Positions 1 through 8,364 are shown, counted from the stretch's first letter. The stretch: DNA of 22,498 nucleotides from JANOQP01 sp044227705 (GCA_044227705.1 JBGAWE010000055.1:1-22498); one strand, 5' to 3'. Made by a program: numbers and translations. The notes: a model not told the origin generated them from the sequence alone.

Positions 1-33
1 GGGTCGGCAGCGAGCGGAAACTCGGTGGTCTGA
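1..33 (+). CDS. possible C-terminal tail of an upstream gene (partial)
   Basis: Reading from base 1, ten codons (G-S-A-A-S-G-N-S-V-V) run into a TGA at 31-33. This could be the last codons of a gene that begins before the window. Ten codons carry no family information and the frame could be open by chance, so this is only a possibility. Confidence 0.15.
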   Translation, partial: GSAASGNSVV

Positions 34-140
34 CAAAAATGCCGCACATGAGCACCGGCCGTCGTGACAGAAAGGCGATACCGGGAACCCGCAGAAATCG
101 GGCCTTCGCCACAGGTCCCGGGTGCCCGGTTCTGCGCATC

Positions 141-157
141 CGAGGCACGAGGCCTCG
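141..157. other. short GC-rich hairpin in the patatin upstream region
   Basis: CGAGGC (141-146) and GCCTCG (152-157) form a perfect 6-bp stem around a 5-base loop. No T-run follows, so it is not a canonical terminator. It lies in the 34-251 stretch, where I see no convincing gene or -7 promoter motif. The open frame there encodes an arginine-rich, non-protein-like sequence. Confidence 0.25.
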
Positions 158-251
158 CAAAGCGCGGCAAAAAAGTCGGTGCAAAAAAGACCGCGCCCCG
201 CCCGGAATTCCCCGCCACACGGCCACTTTTGAACCGCGAACCGCGCCCGCC

Positions 252-2507
252 ATGCTCCAAAGATTGCGCCCCGTCTACTTCTCTTTCCCTTATCGATTGC
301 TGCTGTTGCACGTCCGCAGCCATCTGGTGCTCATCCTCGTCTGGGTCGCGCTCGGGCTGTTGACGACGGGCGCGGCCGGCCGCTTTTTCGGCATCAACTA
401 CCTGCTGCTCACCCCTGAGTACCTCGGCCGGACGAACTGGGCGAGCTTCGCCCTGCTCGGCGCCGCGTTCGGCGCGCTGTTCATGGTCTGGAACCTGACG
501 GCCTACCTGCTCTGCTCTTCCCGCTTCCCCTTTTTGGCGACGCTCGACGCTCCCTTTACAAAGTTCTGCATCAACAACTCGTTGATTCCCATAGCCTTTT
601 TTGGCATTTGGCTCGTCGCCAGCATCCGGTTTCAGGTCTTCGAAGAGCTTTGGCCGATGCTCTCGGTTTTGAAGAACATCGCCGGTTTTGTAGCCGGTTT
701 CGCGGCCTTCGTGGGCCTGCTCGCCGCCTATTTCCAGTGGGCAAACAAGGACATCGCCGATTTCCTCAAGACCGGCCACAAGTCCGTCTTCATCACCGGC
801 GAGTTCGCCCGCACAAGCCGCCACATCCCCGGCATGAAGGAAATCCGCAGCGGCCGCCTCGCCTGGCGGTGCGACACCTATTTGAACGAGCGGCTCCGCC
901 CGCGCCTCGTCCGCTCGGTGGCGCACTACGACCGGAAAATCCTCTCGGCGGTCTTCAAACAGAACCATTTCAACGCCGTCGTCGTGCAGATCGCCGCGCT
1001 TTTGTTGCTCTGGATTTTGGGGATGTTCATGGACAGGCCTCGTTGCCAGATACCGACTGGCGCGAGCATCCTCGTGCTCGGCTCGATGACGATGGCCCTG
1101 TTCGGCGCCATCCGTTTTTGGTTCGAAAAATGGGGGACGATTGCCTTCCTCTCCCTCGTCTTCTGCATCGACTTCATCAGCGGCCACGGCTGGATGGTCA
1201 GGTGGAACGAGGCGTATGGCCTTGACTATCAACAAGTTGGCCGCCCGAAATACGACTACCCGCACCTCCAAGCCCTCGCCAACCCCGACACCGCCGCCGC
1301 CGACCGCCGGGCGACAGAGCGGATTCTCGAAAATTGGAAGGCCAAGAATTTCGACCCGAAAACCGACACCGCGAAACCGAAGATGGTCTTCATCTGCACC
1401 TCCGGCGGCGGGATGAGGGCCGCCGTCTGGGCGATGCAATGCCTCCAAAAATGCGACTCTCTGACCGACGGGAAACTGATGAAAAACGCGGTTTTGATGT
1501 CTGGCGCATCCGGCGGGATGCTCGGCGCGGCGTGGTTCCGAGAGCTGGTCTTGCGACAGCAATTGGGCGAAAACCTCGACCCGCACGACCCCGTCTTTCT
1601 CGAAAAAATCAGCCGCGACCTGCTCAACCCGGTCAGCTTCGCCATCGTCTCGAACGACCTGTTCTTTCCTGTCCGCCATTTTCAATGGGGGAAGCACGAG
1701 TACCTCTTCGACCGTGGCTACATGTTCGAGCGGCAGCTCTGGAAGAACACCGACGGCTTTTTGAAAAAGAAAATCAGCGACTACCGCCAGCCCGAGGCCG
1801 AGGCGCGAATCCCGATGGCGTTCGTCACGCCATTCATTTTGAACGACGCAAGGCGGCTCGTCATCTCGCCCCAACCGGTCGCGTACATGATGCGGCCGGA
1901 GGCAAAGTCGTTGACAACCAATGATGTGGAGGTCGACGGGGTCGATTTCGGCCGCCTCTTTGCCGACCGCGATGCCGCCGATTTGAGCTTCGCCTCGGCC
2001 CTGCGGATGAACGCAACCTACCCCTACATCCTGCCGAACACGCACCTGCCGACTTCGCCCGAAATCGAGACGATGGACGCGGGCTTCCGAGACAACTATG
2101 GCACGCTGTCGGCCGTCCGCTTCCTCCACGTCTTTCAAAAATGGGTTCGAGAGAACACCTCGGGCGTGGTCATCGTCGAGATGCGCTGCTGGCCTAAGGT
2201 CGGCCCGATCGCGGGGAGCAGCCATCAGGGTTGGATCAGCTCCCTTTTCCATCCGGCCTCTGTAACAGCCAAAATCACGGACATTGAGGATTTTTCACAG
2301 GACGAGATGACCGCCCTGCTGGCTGACCTCTACGGCTCGGTGAAAGTGGAGCGGGTGCTGTTCAGCTACCACCGCGACAAGCCCGAGGCGGAGGCGTCTA
2401 TGAGCCTGCGGCTTTCGCGGCGCGAGCGGCTGGATTTGCAGGATGCTTTTTATTCGGATGAGAACAGGGGGAGTTTGATGCGGCTGGTGAAGGCGCTTGG
2501 GCGGTGA
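252..2507 (+). CDS. patatin-like phospholipase with N-terminal transmembrane domain
   Basis: A 751-residue protein. The N-terminal half is hydrophobic, with membrane segments near residues 23-42, 63-88, 108-126 and 140-162 and about three more between 240 and 320. The C-terminal half has the patatin signature: the oxyanion-hole glycines TSGGGMR (384-389), the nucleophile elbow G-A-S-G-G with Ser420, and the D-A-G catalytic aspartate at 609. Family knowledge makes it a Ser/Asp-dyad acyl hydrolase acting on lipids at the inner membrane; the substrate is unknown. The frame is open from base 39, but the extra 71 residues are arginine-rich and unlike a protein, so the ATG at 252, just before the hydrophobic segment, is preferred. 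GMC starts 45 bases downstream, but a functional link is not evident. Confidence 0.85.
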   Translation: MLQRLRPVYFSFPYRLLLLHVRSHLVLILVWVALGLLTTGAAGRFFGINYLLLTPEYLGRTNWASFALLGAAFGALFMVWNLTAYLLCSSRFPFLATLDAPFTKFCINNSLIPIAFFGIWLVASIRFQVFEELWPMLSVLKNIAGFVAGFAAFVGLLAAYFQWANKDIADFLKTGHKSVFITGEFARTSRHIPGMKEIRSGRLAWRCDTYLNERLRPRLVRSVAHYDRKILSAVFKQNHFNAVVVQIAALLLLWILGMFMDRPRCQIPTGASILVLGSMTMALFGAIRFWFEKWGTIAFLSLVFCIDFISGHGWMVRWNEAYGLDYQQVGRPKYDYPHLQALANPDTAAADRRATERILENWKAKNFDPKTDTAKPKMVFICTSGGGMRAAVWAMQCLQKCDSLTDGKLMKNAVLMSGASGGMLGAAWFRELVLRQQLGENLDPHDPVFLEKISRDLLNPVSFAIVSNDLFFPVRHFQWGKHEYLFDRGYMFERQLWKNTDGFLKKKISDYRQPEAEARIPMAFVTPFILNDARRLVISPQPVAYMMRPEAKSLTTNDVEVDGVDFGRLFADRDAADLSFASALRMNATYPYILPNTHLPTSPEIETMDAGFRDNYGTLSAVRFLHVFQKWVRENTSGVVIVEMRCWPKVGPIAGSSHQGWISSLFHPASVTAKITDIEDFSQDEMTALLADLYGSVKVERVLFSYHRDKPEAEASMSLRLSRRERLDLQDAFYSDENRGSLMRLVKALGR

Positions 2508-2552
2508 GTTTTTGTTTTCCTTCGCGCCAAGGCTATTCAAAAACGGCAGGCG

Positions 2553-4301
2553 ATGAACCCTTTTCAAATAAAAGAGGCCCCAAAATCCTACGACGTCATC
2601 ATAGTCGGCAGCGGCGCGGGCGGCGGCATGGCGGCCCACGAACTGGCCAGGGCCGGGGCGAAGGTGTGCGTCCTCGAGGCCGGTCAGGACTTCGACCCCG
2701 CCGACCCGAAGCACATCACCCAGCTGAAATGGCCGTGGCAGTCGCCGAGACGCGGAGCGAGCACCCGTTGGCGGCCGTTCGGCGATTTTGACGCGGCCTA
2801 CGGCGGCTGGGACATCGAGGGCGAGCCGTACACGCAGAAGGCGGGCAGCAACTTCCGCTGGTTCCGCTCGCGCATGACCGGCGGCAGGACCAACCACTGG
2901 GGCCGCATCTCCCTGCGCTTCGGGCCGTTCGATTTCAAAAGAAAAAGCATCGACGGGCTGGGCGAGGACTGGCCCATCGGCTACGACGACGTCGCGCCTT
3001 TTTATGACAAAGTGGACAGGCTCATTGGCGTTTTCGGCTCGGCAGAGGGGCTGCCGAACGACCCGGACTCCATCTTCTTGCCGCCGCCGAAGCTCCGCGT
3101 CCACGAGATGATGATAAAAAAGGGGAACAAAAACCTTGGCATCACCACCATCCCGTCGCGCCTCTCGATTCTCACGAAGGCAATTAACGACGAGCGCGGG
3201 GCGTGTTTCTATTGCCACCAGTGCAACCGGGGCTGCCTCGCCTACGCGGATTTTTCATCCTCGTCGTGCCTCGTCAAACCTGCTAAAAAGACGGGCAACA
3301 CCGAACTCATCAACCACGCGATGGCCCGCGAAGTGACGACCGACCCGAGGACCGGGCTGGCGACCGGCGTCTCTTATGTTGACACGCTCACTTTGGAGGA
3401 AAAAACCGTCCGCGCCCCGGTCATCGTGCTCGCAGCGAGCGCCTGCGAATCGGCGCGGCTGCTTCTCAACTCGAAGTCGCCGCGCCACCCGGACGGGCTG
3501 GCAAACTCGTCGGGCGTCGTCGGGAAATACCTGCACGACTCGACGGGGGCGTCTCGCAGCGCCATCGTTCCGCAGCTTTTCGATAGAAAGCGGTTCAACG
3601 AGGACGGCGTGGGCGGCCTCCACATCTACTCGCCGTGGTGGCTCGACAACAAAAAGCTGGACTTCCCGCGCGGCTACCACATCGAATACTGGGGCGGGAT
3701 GGGAATGCCCGCATACGGTTTCGGCTGGGGCATCGAGGACATCAACGGCCGATTCCCCGACCGCGACGGCGGGAAGCGCGAGGCGGGCGGCTACGGGGCA
3801 GCGCTCAAGGACGACTACCGCCGTTTTTACGGCGCCTACATCGGCATGGCCGGGCGCGGCGAGGCCATCGCGACGGCCGAGAACTTCTGCGAAATCGACC
3901 CCGAAAAGGTGGACAGGTTCGGCATTCCCGTCCTCCGTTTCCAATACAAATGGTCGGACTACGAGCGGCTGCAGGCGAAGCACATGCACGAGACTTTCGA
4001 GCAGATCATCCAAGAAATGGGCGGCATCGCGCTCGGCAAAAAGCCCGGTGCCGATGCCGATTACGGCCTCAACGCGCCGGGCGAAATCATCCACGAGGTC
4101 GGCACGGTTCGGATGGGCAGCGACCCGAAGACCTCCGCGCTCAACCGCTGGAACCAGGCGCACGACTGCAAGAATTTGTTCGTCGTCGACGGCGGGCCGT
4201 TCGTCTCGCAGGCCGACAAGAACGTGACGTGGACCATCCTCGCCTTGTCGATGCGGGCGGCGGGGTACATCGTTTCGGAAAGAAAAGCCGGGAATCTTTA
4301 A
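2553..4301 (+). CDS. GMC-family FAD oxidoreductase (gluconate/glucose dehydrogenase large-subunit type)
   Basis: A 582-residue flavoprotein dehydrogenase. The N-terminus has the Rossmann FAD motif YDVIIVGSGAGGG (13-25) with the following acidic LEAG (41-44). The conserved segment MTGGRTNHWGRIS spans 108-120. The C-terminal GMC region has HEVGTVRMG (His514) and a D-G-G-P...K-N-V-T segment with Asn557, the usual places of the active-site pair. Cysteines 218, 221, 224 and 228 form a C-x2-C-x2-C-x3-C cluster, resembling the Fe-S ligands of bacterial FAD glucose dehydrogenases. There is no signal peptide; the partner encoded 11 bases downstream carries a Tat signal and probably escorts it to the periplasm. 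It oxidises a sugar, sugar acid or alcohol; the substrate cannot be read from sequence. No cytochrome c subunit gene is seen. Confidence 0.9.
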   Translation: MNPFQIKEAPKSYDVIIVGSGAGGGMAAHELARAGAKVCVLEAGQDFDPADPKHITQLKWPWQSPRRGASTRWRPFGDFDAAYGGWDIEGEPYTQKAGSNFRWFRSRMTGGRTNHWGRISLRFGPFDFKRKSIDGLGEDWPIGYDDVAPFYDKVDRLIGVFGSAEGLPNDPDSIFLPPPKLRVHEMMIKKGNKNLGITTIPSRLSILTKAINDERGACFYCHQCNRGCLAYADFSSSSCLVKPAKKTGNTELINHAMAREVTTDPRTGLATGVSYVDTLTLEEKTVRAPVIVLAASACESARLLLNSKSPRHPDGLANSSGVVGKYLHDSTGASRSAIVPQLFDRKRFNEDGVGGLHIYSPWWLDNKKLDFPRGYHIEYWGGMGMPAYGFGWGIEDINGRFPDRDGGKREAGGYGAALKDDYRRFYGAYIGMAGRGEAIATAENFCEIDPEKVDRFGIPVLRFQYKWSDYERLQAKHMHETFEQIIQEMGGIALGKKPGADADYGLNAPGEIIHEVGTVRMGSDPKTSALNRWNQAHDCKNLFVVDGGPFVSQADKNVTWTILALSMRAAGYIVSERKAGNL

Positions 4302-4312
4302 AAAGCAAACTG

Positions 4313-4933
4313 ATGAAACGCAGGGACTATCTCAAATCCGTCGGCCTCGGCACGCTCGGTCTCGCCAGGCTGAACCCGCAGATTGCCGCTGCCGAGAGTT
4401 TTTTTTATGAAAAAGGAGGGAAGCCTTTCGAGCAGTTTGGCCGCACAAATCTGGAAAAGGAGCGCGACGAGAAGCTCTTTCAGACCACCTTTTTCAACAA
4501 GCACGAGCTGAAGACCATCGGCATCCTCGCCGACATCATCATCCCGCGAGACGACCGCTCGGGCAGCGCGACAGACGCGGGCGTGGTCGAGTTCATCGAG
4601 TTCATGGCGAAGGACAGGCCCGATTTCCAGACCCCGCTGCGCGGCGGGCTTGCGTGGCTCGACGCGCAATCGACCAAGCGGTTCGGGGAAGTTTTTGTGG
4701 AAATTTCTCAAAAACAGCGACTCGAAATCGTCGACGACATCGCCTTCCCGGAACGGAAGGTGAAGGGCATGGCCCACGGCACGGCCTTTTTCAACCTGAT
4801 GCGAAACCTGACGGCCTCGGGCTTTTGGTCGTCGAAAATCGGCATCGCCGACATCGGCTATCAAGGCAACACACCAAACAATTGGGACGGGCCGCCCGCC
4901 GAGGTGATTGCCCAATATGGGCTGGGCGAGTAA
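4313..4933 (+). CDS. gluconate 2-dehydrogenase subunit 3 family protein (Tat-exported small subunit)
   Basis: A 206-residue protein beginning MKRRDYLKSVGLGTLGLA, a twin-arginine signal (R-R-x-Y-L-K). The body has the family's features: FFNKHELKTIGILADIIIPRDD (near 57-78), a G-V-V-E-F-I-E-F segment, and C-terminal N-x-W-D-G-P-P. In related glucose and gluconate dehydrogenases the small subunit binds the FAD subunit and carries it through the Tat pathway, which fits the gene order here. The ATG at 4313 is chosen because it gives the Tat signal directly; it lies 11 bases after the GMC stop, so the two are almost certainly co-transcribed. The reading frame is open far upstream, overlapping GMC, but that part is a shadow. 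Confidence 0.88.
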   Translation: MKRRDYLKSVGLGTLGLARLNPQIAAAESFFYEKGGKPFEQFGRTNLEKERDEKLFQTTFFNKHELKTIGILADIIIPRDDRSGSATDAGVVEFIEFMAKDRPDFQTPLRGGLAWLDAQSTKRFGEVFVEISQKQRLEIVDDIAFPERKVKGMAHGTAFFNLMRNLTASGFWSSKIGIADIGYQGNTPNNWDGPPAEVIAQYGLGE

Positions 4934-4980
4934 GTGGCCGAGCCAACCTGCATCTGAAAAAGCGTTTCCTTCGCCCGCAA

Positions 4981-7482
4981 ATGTTTTCAACCATAAGAAC
5001 AACGCTGGCCGTTGTTGGCGTCGCCGCCAACAACCTGCGCGAGAGTTGTTGGCGGGGCCGCCAACAGCTGCCGTCCCATGTTTTTGCCCTCTTTTTACTG
5101 TTTTTTGGAAAAATCACCGCCCAGACCGACACCTTCCCCATGCCCGTAGGCCGCCTCGCGGAGCCGGACATCCTCCTTTTGAAAGAAGTCGAAAAGCCCC
5201 TCGCCGCCCGCTGCGCGACCCGCACCGAGCAGCCCGCCGAGGAGGTCTTGAACACCGTCTTCGTCGTGACGGGGGCCGAGATTTTGCGAAACGGCTGGGT
5301 CACGCTCGGCGACGTGCTGCGCAACTGCCCCGGCATCCGCGTCAGCCAGCCGGGGAACGCGATGGAGGGCGAGACCTTTTTGATGGAGGGCGCGCACGGG
5401 AACAGTGAGGTCGAAATCCTTTTGAACGACGTGCCCATCCGACCATCGGCCGCGCCGGGGATGCCCATCGGGGCACAACTCCCCATCAGGCAGGCGGAAA
5501 GGATCGAGGTTCTCTACGGCCCCGGCGGCGGGCTGTACGGCCGCGAGACGCCGGGCGGCATCGTCAACATCGTTTTGAAAGAGACGGAACGGCCGCTTTT
5601 CACGAAGGCCGATTTGAGCTTCGGCCGAAACGGCTACAACTCGCTCGACCTCTTTTTCGGTGGCAAGCTGGGGCGCGACAAGAACATCTTCCGCTTCTCG
5701 ATCTACGGCAGCAGCACCTCCGTCGACGACCTCGGGATTTATAGAAAGGCCGACAAGTCGCAGCTTTTCGACGCCAGCCGCTACCTCCTGCCGGGGCAGG
5801 ACTCGAGTTTTTACCTCGGCTCGCGGCAGTTCGAGGGCGTGTTCAACAAGGACAGCGTCGAGACGAGCCTCGCTCTGACCGCCCCGACGCCTCACGAGAG
5901 CCGCCACTTCGGCCTCAACCTTCGGTGGCACGGCCTGCAGATGTCGTACAACCGCCTCTACCGCCGCGACCACAGCGCGCTCGGCTTCTCGCCGCTGGCG
6001 CAGAGCACGGCGAACTCTCAGACCTACATCGGCGAGACCATCGAGGCCATCTCCGTCGGAGCGAGGGCGAGACGGGGGAGCCGCAGCTTCTTCTACAACC
6101 TCTCGGCCGTCTTCCACCGCCTCGACGACCGCTCGACGGAGGTCTGGATAGCACCCGTGCTGACGGCAGCCTATTTCCGGCAAATAGACCCCGGCGGGCA
6201 GATGAACGCTCAGCAGAAGATGAACGCGCAGCGGCAGTTCGACCGGCGGTATTTTGACCTGACGAGATACCTCGCCGCAATGTCGACCGACCTTCGGCAG
6301 GAGATCCGATGGGAAAGAAGGCTGTGGAAAGCGGCCCGTTTCGAGCTGGGGCAGGTGACGCAGCTTTCCGCCGTGCGGCCGGTGGCCCGCTTTTCGGAGG
6401 AGCCGGCACAGGGCCTCGGGGTGCTTCGCTTCCGCTCGGCGTTCAAAAGCCCGTCGCTCGACACGACGCCGAACTTCGAGAACAACCTCGTGGCGTGGGC
6501 GCAGCTCCACATTTCGAGGAAGCGCTGGCAGGTGCTGGCGAGCTACAACTGGCTGCTGCGCTTCGGCTTCAACGAGGACGAGGTGGCCGTCGACGAGTCG
6601 TTCGCGCCGTCCGGGCGGGTTTTTGCGTCGGTGTCGCCGTTCCGTTGGTGGCAAGTGCGGGGCGGCGTGGTGCGCTCCGTCCGCAGGGTGCCGAGCTGGA
6701 CGAACGCCGCCACCCTCCAACTGCGCACCAAAGGCCCGATGACCAGCCTCGACGGCGCGACCGGCGTTTTCAGCCCGCTTGCCGACGAGGGCGTGCGGTC
6801 GTTCGAGGTCGGCTCCCGGTTCAAAAAGGGGGAGTTCTTCAACGCCGACGTCAGCTTCTTCCATCGAAAAAGGACAAATTGGGCCGCCTGCGGCTACATC
6901 CAGCAGCTCCCGCTCGACACGCTGGAGACGGCTCGGAGCAGCTACGGCTGGTTCTCCGACTCGCTCTCGACGCGCACCGTGATGGGCCTGCAAGCCGCCA
7001 TCCGTTCGCGGCTGGCCACGTTCGACGTGGAGATTGGGAAGAAGACCGTCTTCTTCCATTGGGAGAACAACCTCTATTTCACCCACAGCCGGGGCCGTAC
7101 TCGGATGCCACGAGCCGCGCGGACGATCGACGGCGTGGCCGGGATGCCGACGAACATCCTGCGGTTCCAGACGGGCCTCCTTTTTGCGAAGACGACCTTT
7201 TTCATCCACTTCAACCGGGAAAGCAACGCGCCGACGGGTGAGCATTTTTGGAAGGAAAGATGGCCTCGCCCCTTTTCGAGGGACACCGACCGGGGCCGCC
7301 GGACGGTCGACGTCATCCTGCGCCGGTCTATGGGGAAGAACTTTCAAATCTACTTGACGGCGACCAACCTGTTCAACCGGGGCTACTCCGGCCTCGACGC
7401 GACGGGCACGCCGGACGACCTCTTCCTCAACCCGCAGCCGGGGCGGCAGACGCGGTTGGGAATCAACTACAACATGAACTAA
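4981..7482 (+). CDS. TonB-dependent outer-membrane receptor
   Basis: From ATG 4981 this encodes 833 residues. A hydrophobic stretch VFALFLLFFGKITAQ (about 34-48) ends like a signal peptide. A plug domain follows (TVFVVTGAEILRNGW, then DVLRNCPGIRV, ERIEVLYGPGGGLYGRETPGG and IVNIVLKE), and then a long beta-barrel rich in aromatic strands, ending TATNLFNRGYSG...GRQTRLGINYNMN. No carboxypeptidase-like N-terminal extension and no SusD partner are present, so a siderophore- or cofactor-type receptor is as likely as a glycan one. It starts 47 bases after the dehydrogenase small subunit and may share its transcript. The N-terminus is odd: about 30 residues encoded partly by two palindromes precede the hydrophobic core, so the true start is uncertain. 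The last residue is Asn rather than the usual aromatic. Confidence 0.88.
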   Translation: MFSTIRTTLAVVGVAANNLRESCWRGRQQLPSHVFALFLLFFGKITAQTDTFPMPVGRLAEPDILLLKEVEKPLAARCATRTEQPAEEVLNTVFVVTGAEILRNGWVTLGDVLRNCPGIRVSQPGNAMEGETFLMEGAHGNSEVEILLNDVPIRPSAAPGMPIGAQLPIRQAERIEVLYGPGGGLYGRETPGGIVNIVLKETERPLFTKADLSFGRNGYNSLDLFFGGKLGRDKNIFRFSIYGSSTSVDDLGIYRKADKSQLFDASRYLLPGQDSSFYLGSRQFEGVFNKDSVETSLALTAPTPHESRHFGLNLRWHGLQMSYNRLYRRDHSALGFSPLAQSTANSQTYIGETIEAISVGARARRGSRSFFYNLSAVFHRLDDRSTEVWIAPVLTAAYFRQIDPGGQMNAQQKMNAQRQFDRRYFDLTRYLAAMSTDLRQEIRWERRLWKAARFELGQVTQLSAVRPVARFSEEPAQGLGVLRFRSAFKSPSLDTTPNFENNLVAWAQLHISRKRWQVLASYNWLLRFGFNEDEVAVDESFAPSGRVFASVSPFRWWQVRGGVVRSVRRVPSWTNAATLQLRTKGPMTSLDGATGVFSPLADEGVRSFEVGSRFKKGEFFNADVSFFHRKRTNWAACGYIQQLPLDTLETARSSYGWFSDSLSTRTVMGLQAAIRSRLATFDVEIGKKTVFFHWENNLYFTHSRGRTRMPRAARTIDGVAGMPTNILRFQTGLLFAKTTFFIHFNRESNAPTGEHFWKERWPRPFSRDTDRGRRTVDVILRRSMGKNFQIYLTATNLFNRGYSGLDATGTPDDLFLNPQPGRQTRLGINYNMN
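5011..5068. repeat. two tandem 24-bp palindromes in the receptor leader
   Basis: Copy 1 (5011-5034) is GTTGTTGGCG, loop TCGC, then CGCCAACAAC: a perfect 10-bp stem. Copy 2 (5045-5068) is GTTGTTGGCG, loop GGGC, then CGCCAACAGC: the same arms with one mismatch. A 10-base spacer separates them. They fall inside the 5' end of the receptor frame, before the signal-peptide core. I found no third copy in the window. They resemble REP-type intergenic palindromes or a regulatory RNA structure. Confidence 0.75.
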
Positions 7483-7556
7483 AAGGGTTGGAGAGTTGGG
7501 ATTGGGACGCGCTCCCTGCCCAGCACCGAATCCCGAATCCCCCCAATTTTCAAAAG
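7483..7556. other. short spacer with GGGATTGGG / CCCGAATCCC motifs
   Basis: The spacer between the receptor stop and the TatD start carries GGGATTGGG near 7497 and a doubled CCGAATCC motif near 7526-7541. These resemble the tandem repeat between rnpA and rpmH (14290-14331). No clear promoter or terminator is seen here. Confidence 0.35.
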
Positions 7557-8342
7557 ATGCTCATAGACACGCACACCCATCTCTATTCCAAAAAATTCGA
7601 CCACGACCGCGAGGCGATGCTGGCGCGAGCCGTCGCTACGGGTGTGGAACGGATGTACCTGCCCGCCATCGACAGCGAGACCCACGAGGCAATGCTCGAA
7701 CTGGAGGTGGCCCACCCCGACCGCTGCTTTGCCATGATGGGGCTGCACCCCTGCTCGGTCGACGCCGCATTTGAAAAGGAACTGGCCATTGTCGAGCGTT
7801 TTTTGGGCGAGCGGAAGTTTTGCGCCGTCGGCGAGATGGGCATCGACCTGTATTGGGACAAGACCTTTTTCGAGCAGCAGAAGGAGGCCTTCCGGCGGCA
7901 GGCGGGCTGGGCAAAATCGCTCGGCGTGCCCATCGTCATCCATGCACGCGAGTCTCTTGACGTGTGCATCGAGCTTGTCCGGGAGGCGCAGGACGGGCGG
8001 CTGCGGGGCATATTCCACTGTTTCACCGGGACGCTCGAACAGGCGCGGCAGGTGGTCGATCTTGGTTTTCACCTCGGCATCGGCGGCGTTTTGACCTACC
8101 CGAAGGGAGGTTTGGAGGAAGTTTGCTCGACAATGCCGCTCGATACGATGGTTTTGGAAACGGACGCGCCCTATCTCCCACCCGTTCCGCATCGGGGGAA
8201 ACGGAACGAGGCAGCCTATCTGCGGCTGGTCGCGGAGCGTTTGTCGGAGGTTCGGGTCGCCCCGCTGAAAGAAATCGTGCGGGCGACGACGGCCAATGCA
8301 TTGAAAATTTTTGGCGCGGAAATGGCCGAGAGGGTTGGCTGA
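7557..8342 (+). CDS. TatD family metal-dependent hydrolase (DNase)
   Basis: A 261-residue TIM-barrel hydrolase with the whole TatD ligand set: H6-T-H8 in MLIDTHTHLY, Glu93 in VGEMGIDLYW, His129 in IVIHARES, His154 in GIFHCFTG, and Asp203 in LETDAPYL. Length is normal for the family (about 260). Family members are cytoplasmic Mg-dependent 3'-5' exonucleases or deoxyribonucleases linked to DNA repair; some homologues act as D-aminoacyl-tRNA hydrolases. The ATG at 7557 gives the canonical N-terminus, preceded by the A-rich CAAAAG typical of Bacteroidota leaders rather than a Shine-Dalgarno. The frame is open upstream into the receptor gene but that extension is a shadow. Whether it shares the receptor transcript is unclear. 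Confidence 0.93.
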   Translation: MLIDTHTHLYSKKFDHDREAMLARAVATGVERMYLPAIDSETHEAMLELEVAHPDRCFAMMGLHPCSVDAAFEKELAIVERFLGERKFCAVGEMGIDLYWDKTFFEQQKEAFRRQAGWAKSLGVPIVIHARESLDVCIELVREAQDGRLRGIFHCFTGTLEQARQVVDLGFHLGIGGVLTYPKGGLEEVCSTMPLDTMVLETDAPYLPPVPHRGKRNEAAYLRLVAERLSEVRVAPLKEIVRATTANALKIFGAEMAERVG

Positions 8343-8364
8343 AAGAAGAGCGTTTCTACTTTTG
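8335..8364 (+). promoter_or_regulatory. promoter of the serine tRNA pair
   Basis: TTG (8335-8337), a 19-base spacer, then TACTTTTG (8357-8364) matches the Bacteroidota consensus TTG-N19-TAnnTTTG exactly. Transcription would start shortly before the tRNA at 8384. The -33 element overlaps the end of the TatD gene. Confidence 0.75.

Noticed and set aside
39..251. N-terminal extension of the patatin-like protein from the ATG at 39
   Set aside because: The extra residues are Arg/Pro-rich and do not resemble a signal or domain; the ATG at 252 leads directly into the membrane region.
5095..7347. A 750-codon open frame on the minus strand
   Set aside because: It lies fully antisense to the TonB receptor, is Arg/Val/Glu-rich without any domain, and is explained by high-GC codon bias.
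4981..7482. Part of a SusC/SusD polysaccharide utilisation locus
   Set aside because: No SusD-like lipoprotein, glycoside hydrolase or sigma/anti-sigma pair is nearby, and the receptor lacks the SusC N-terminal extension.
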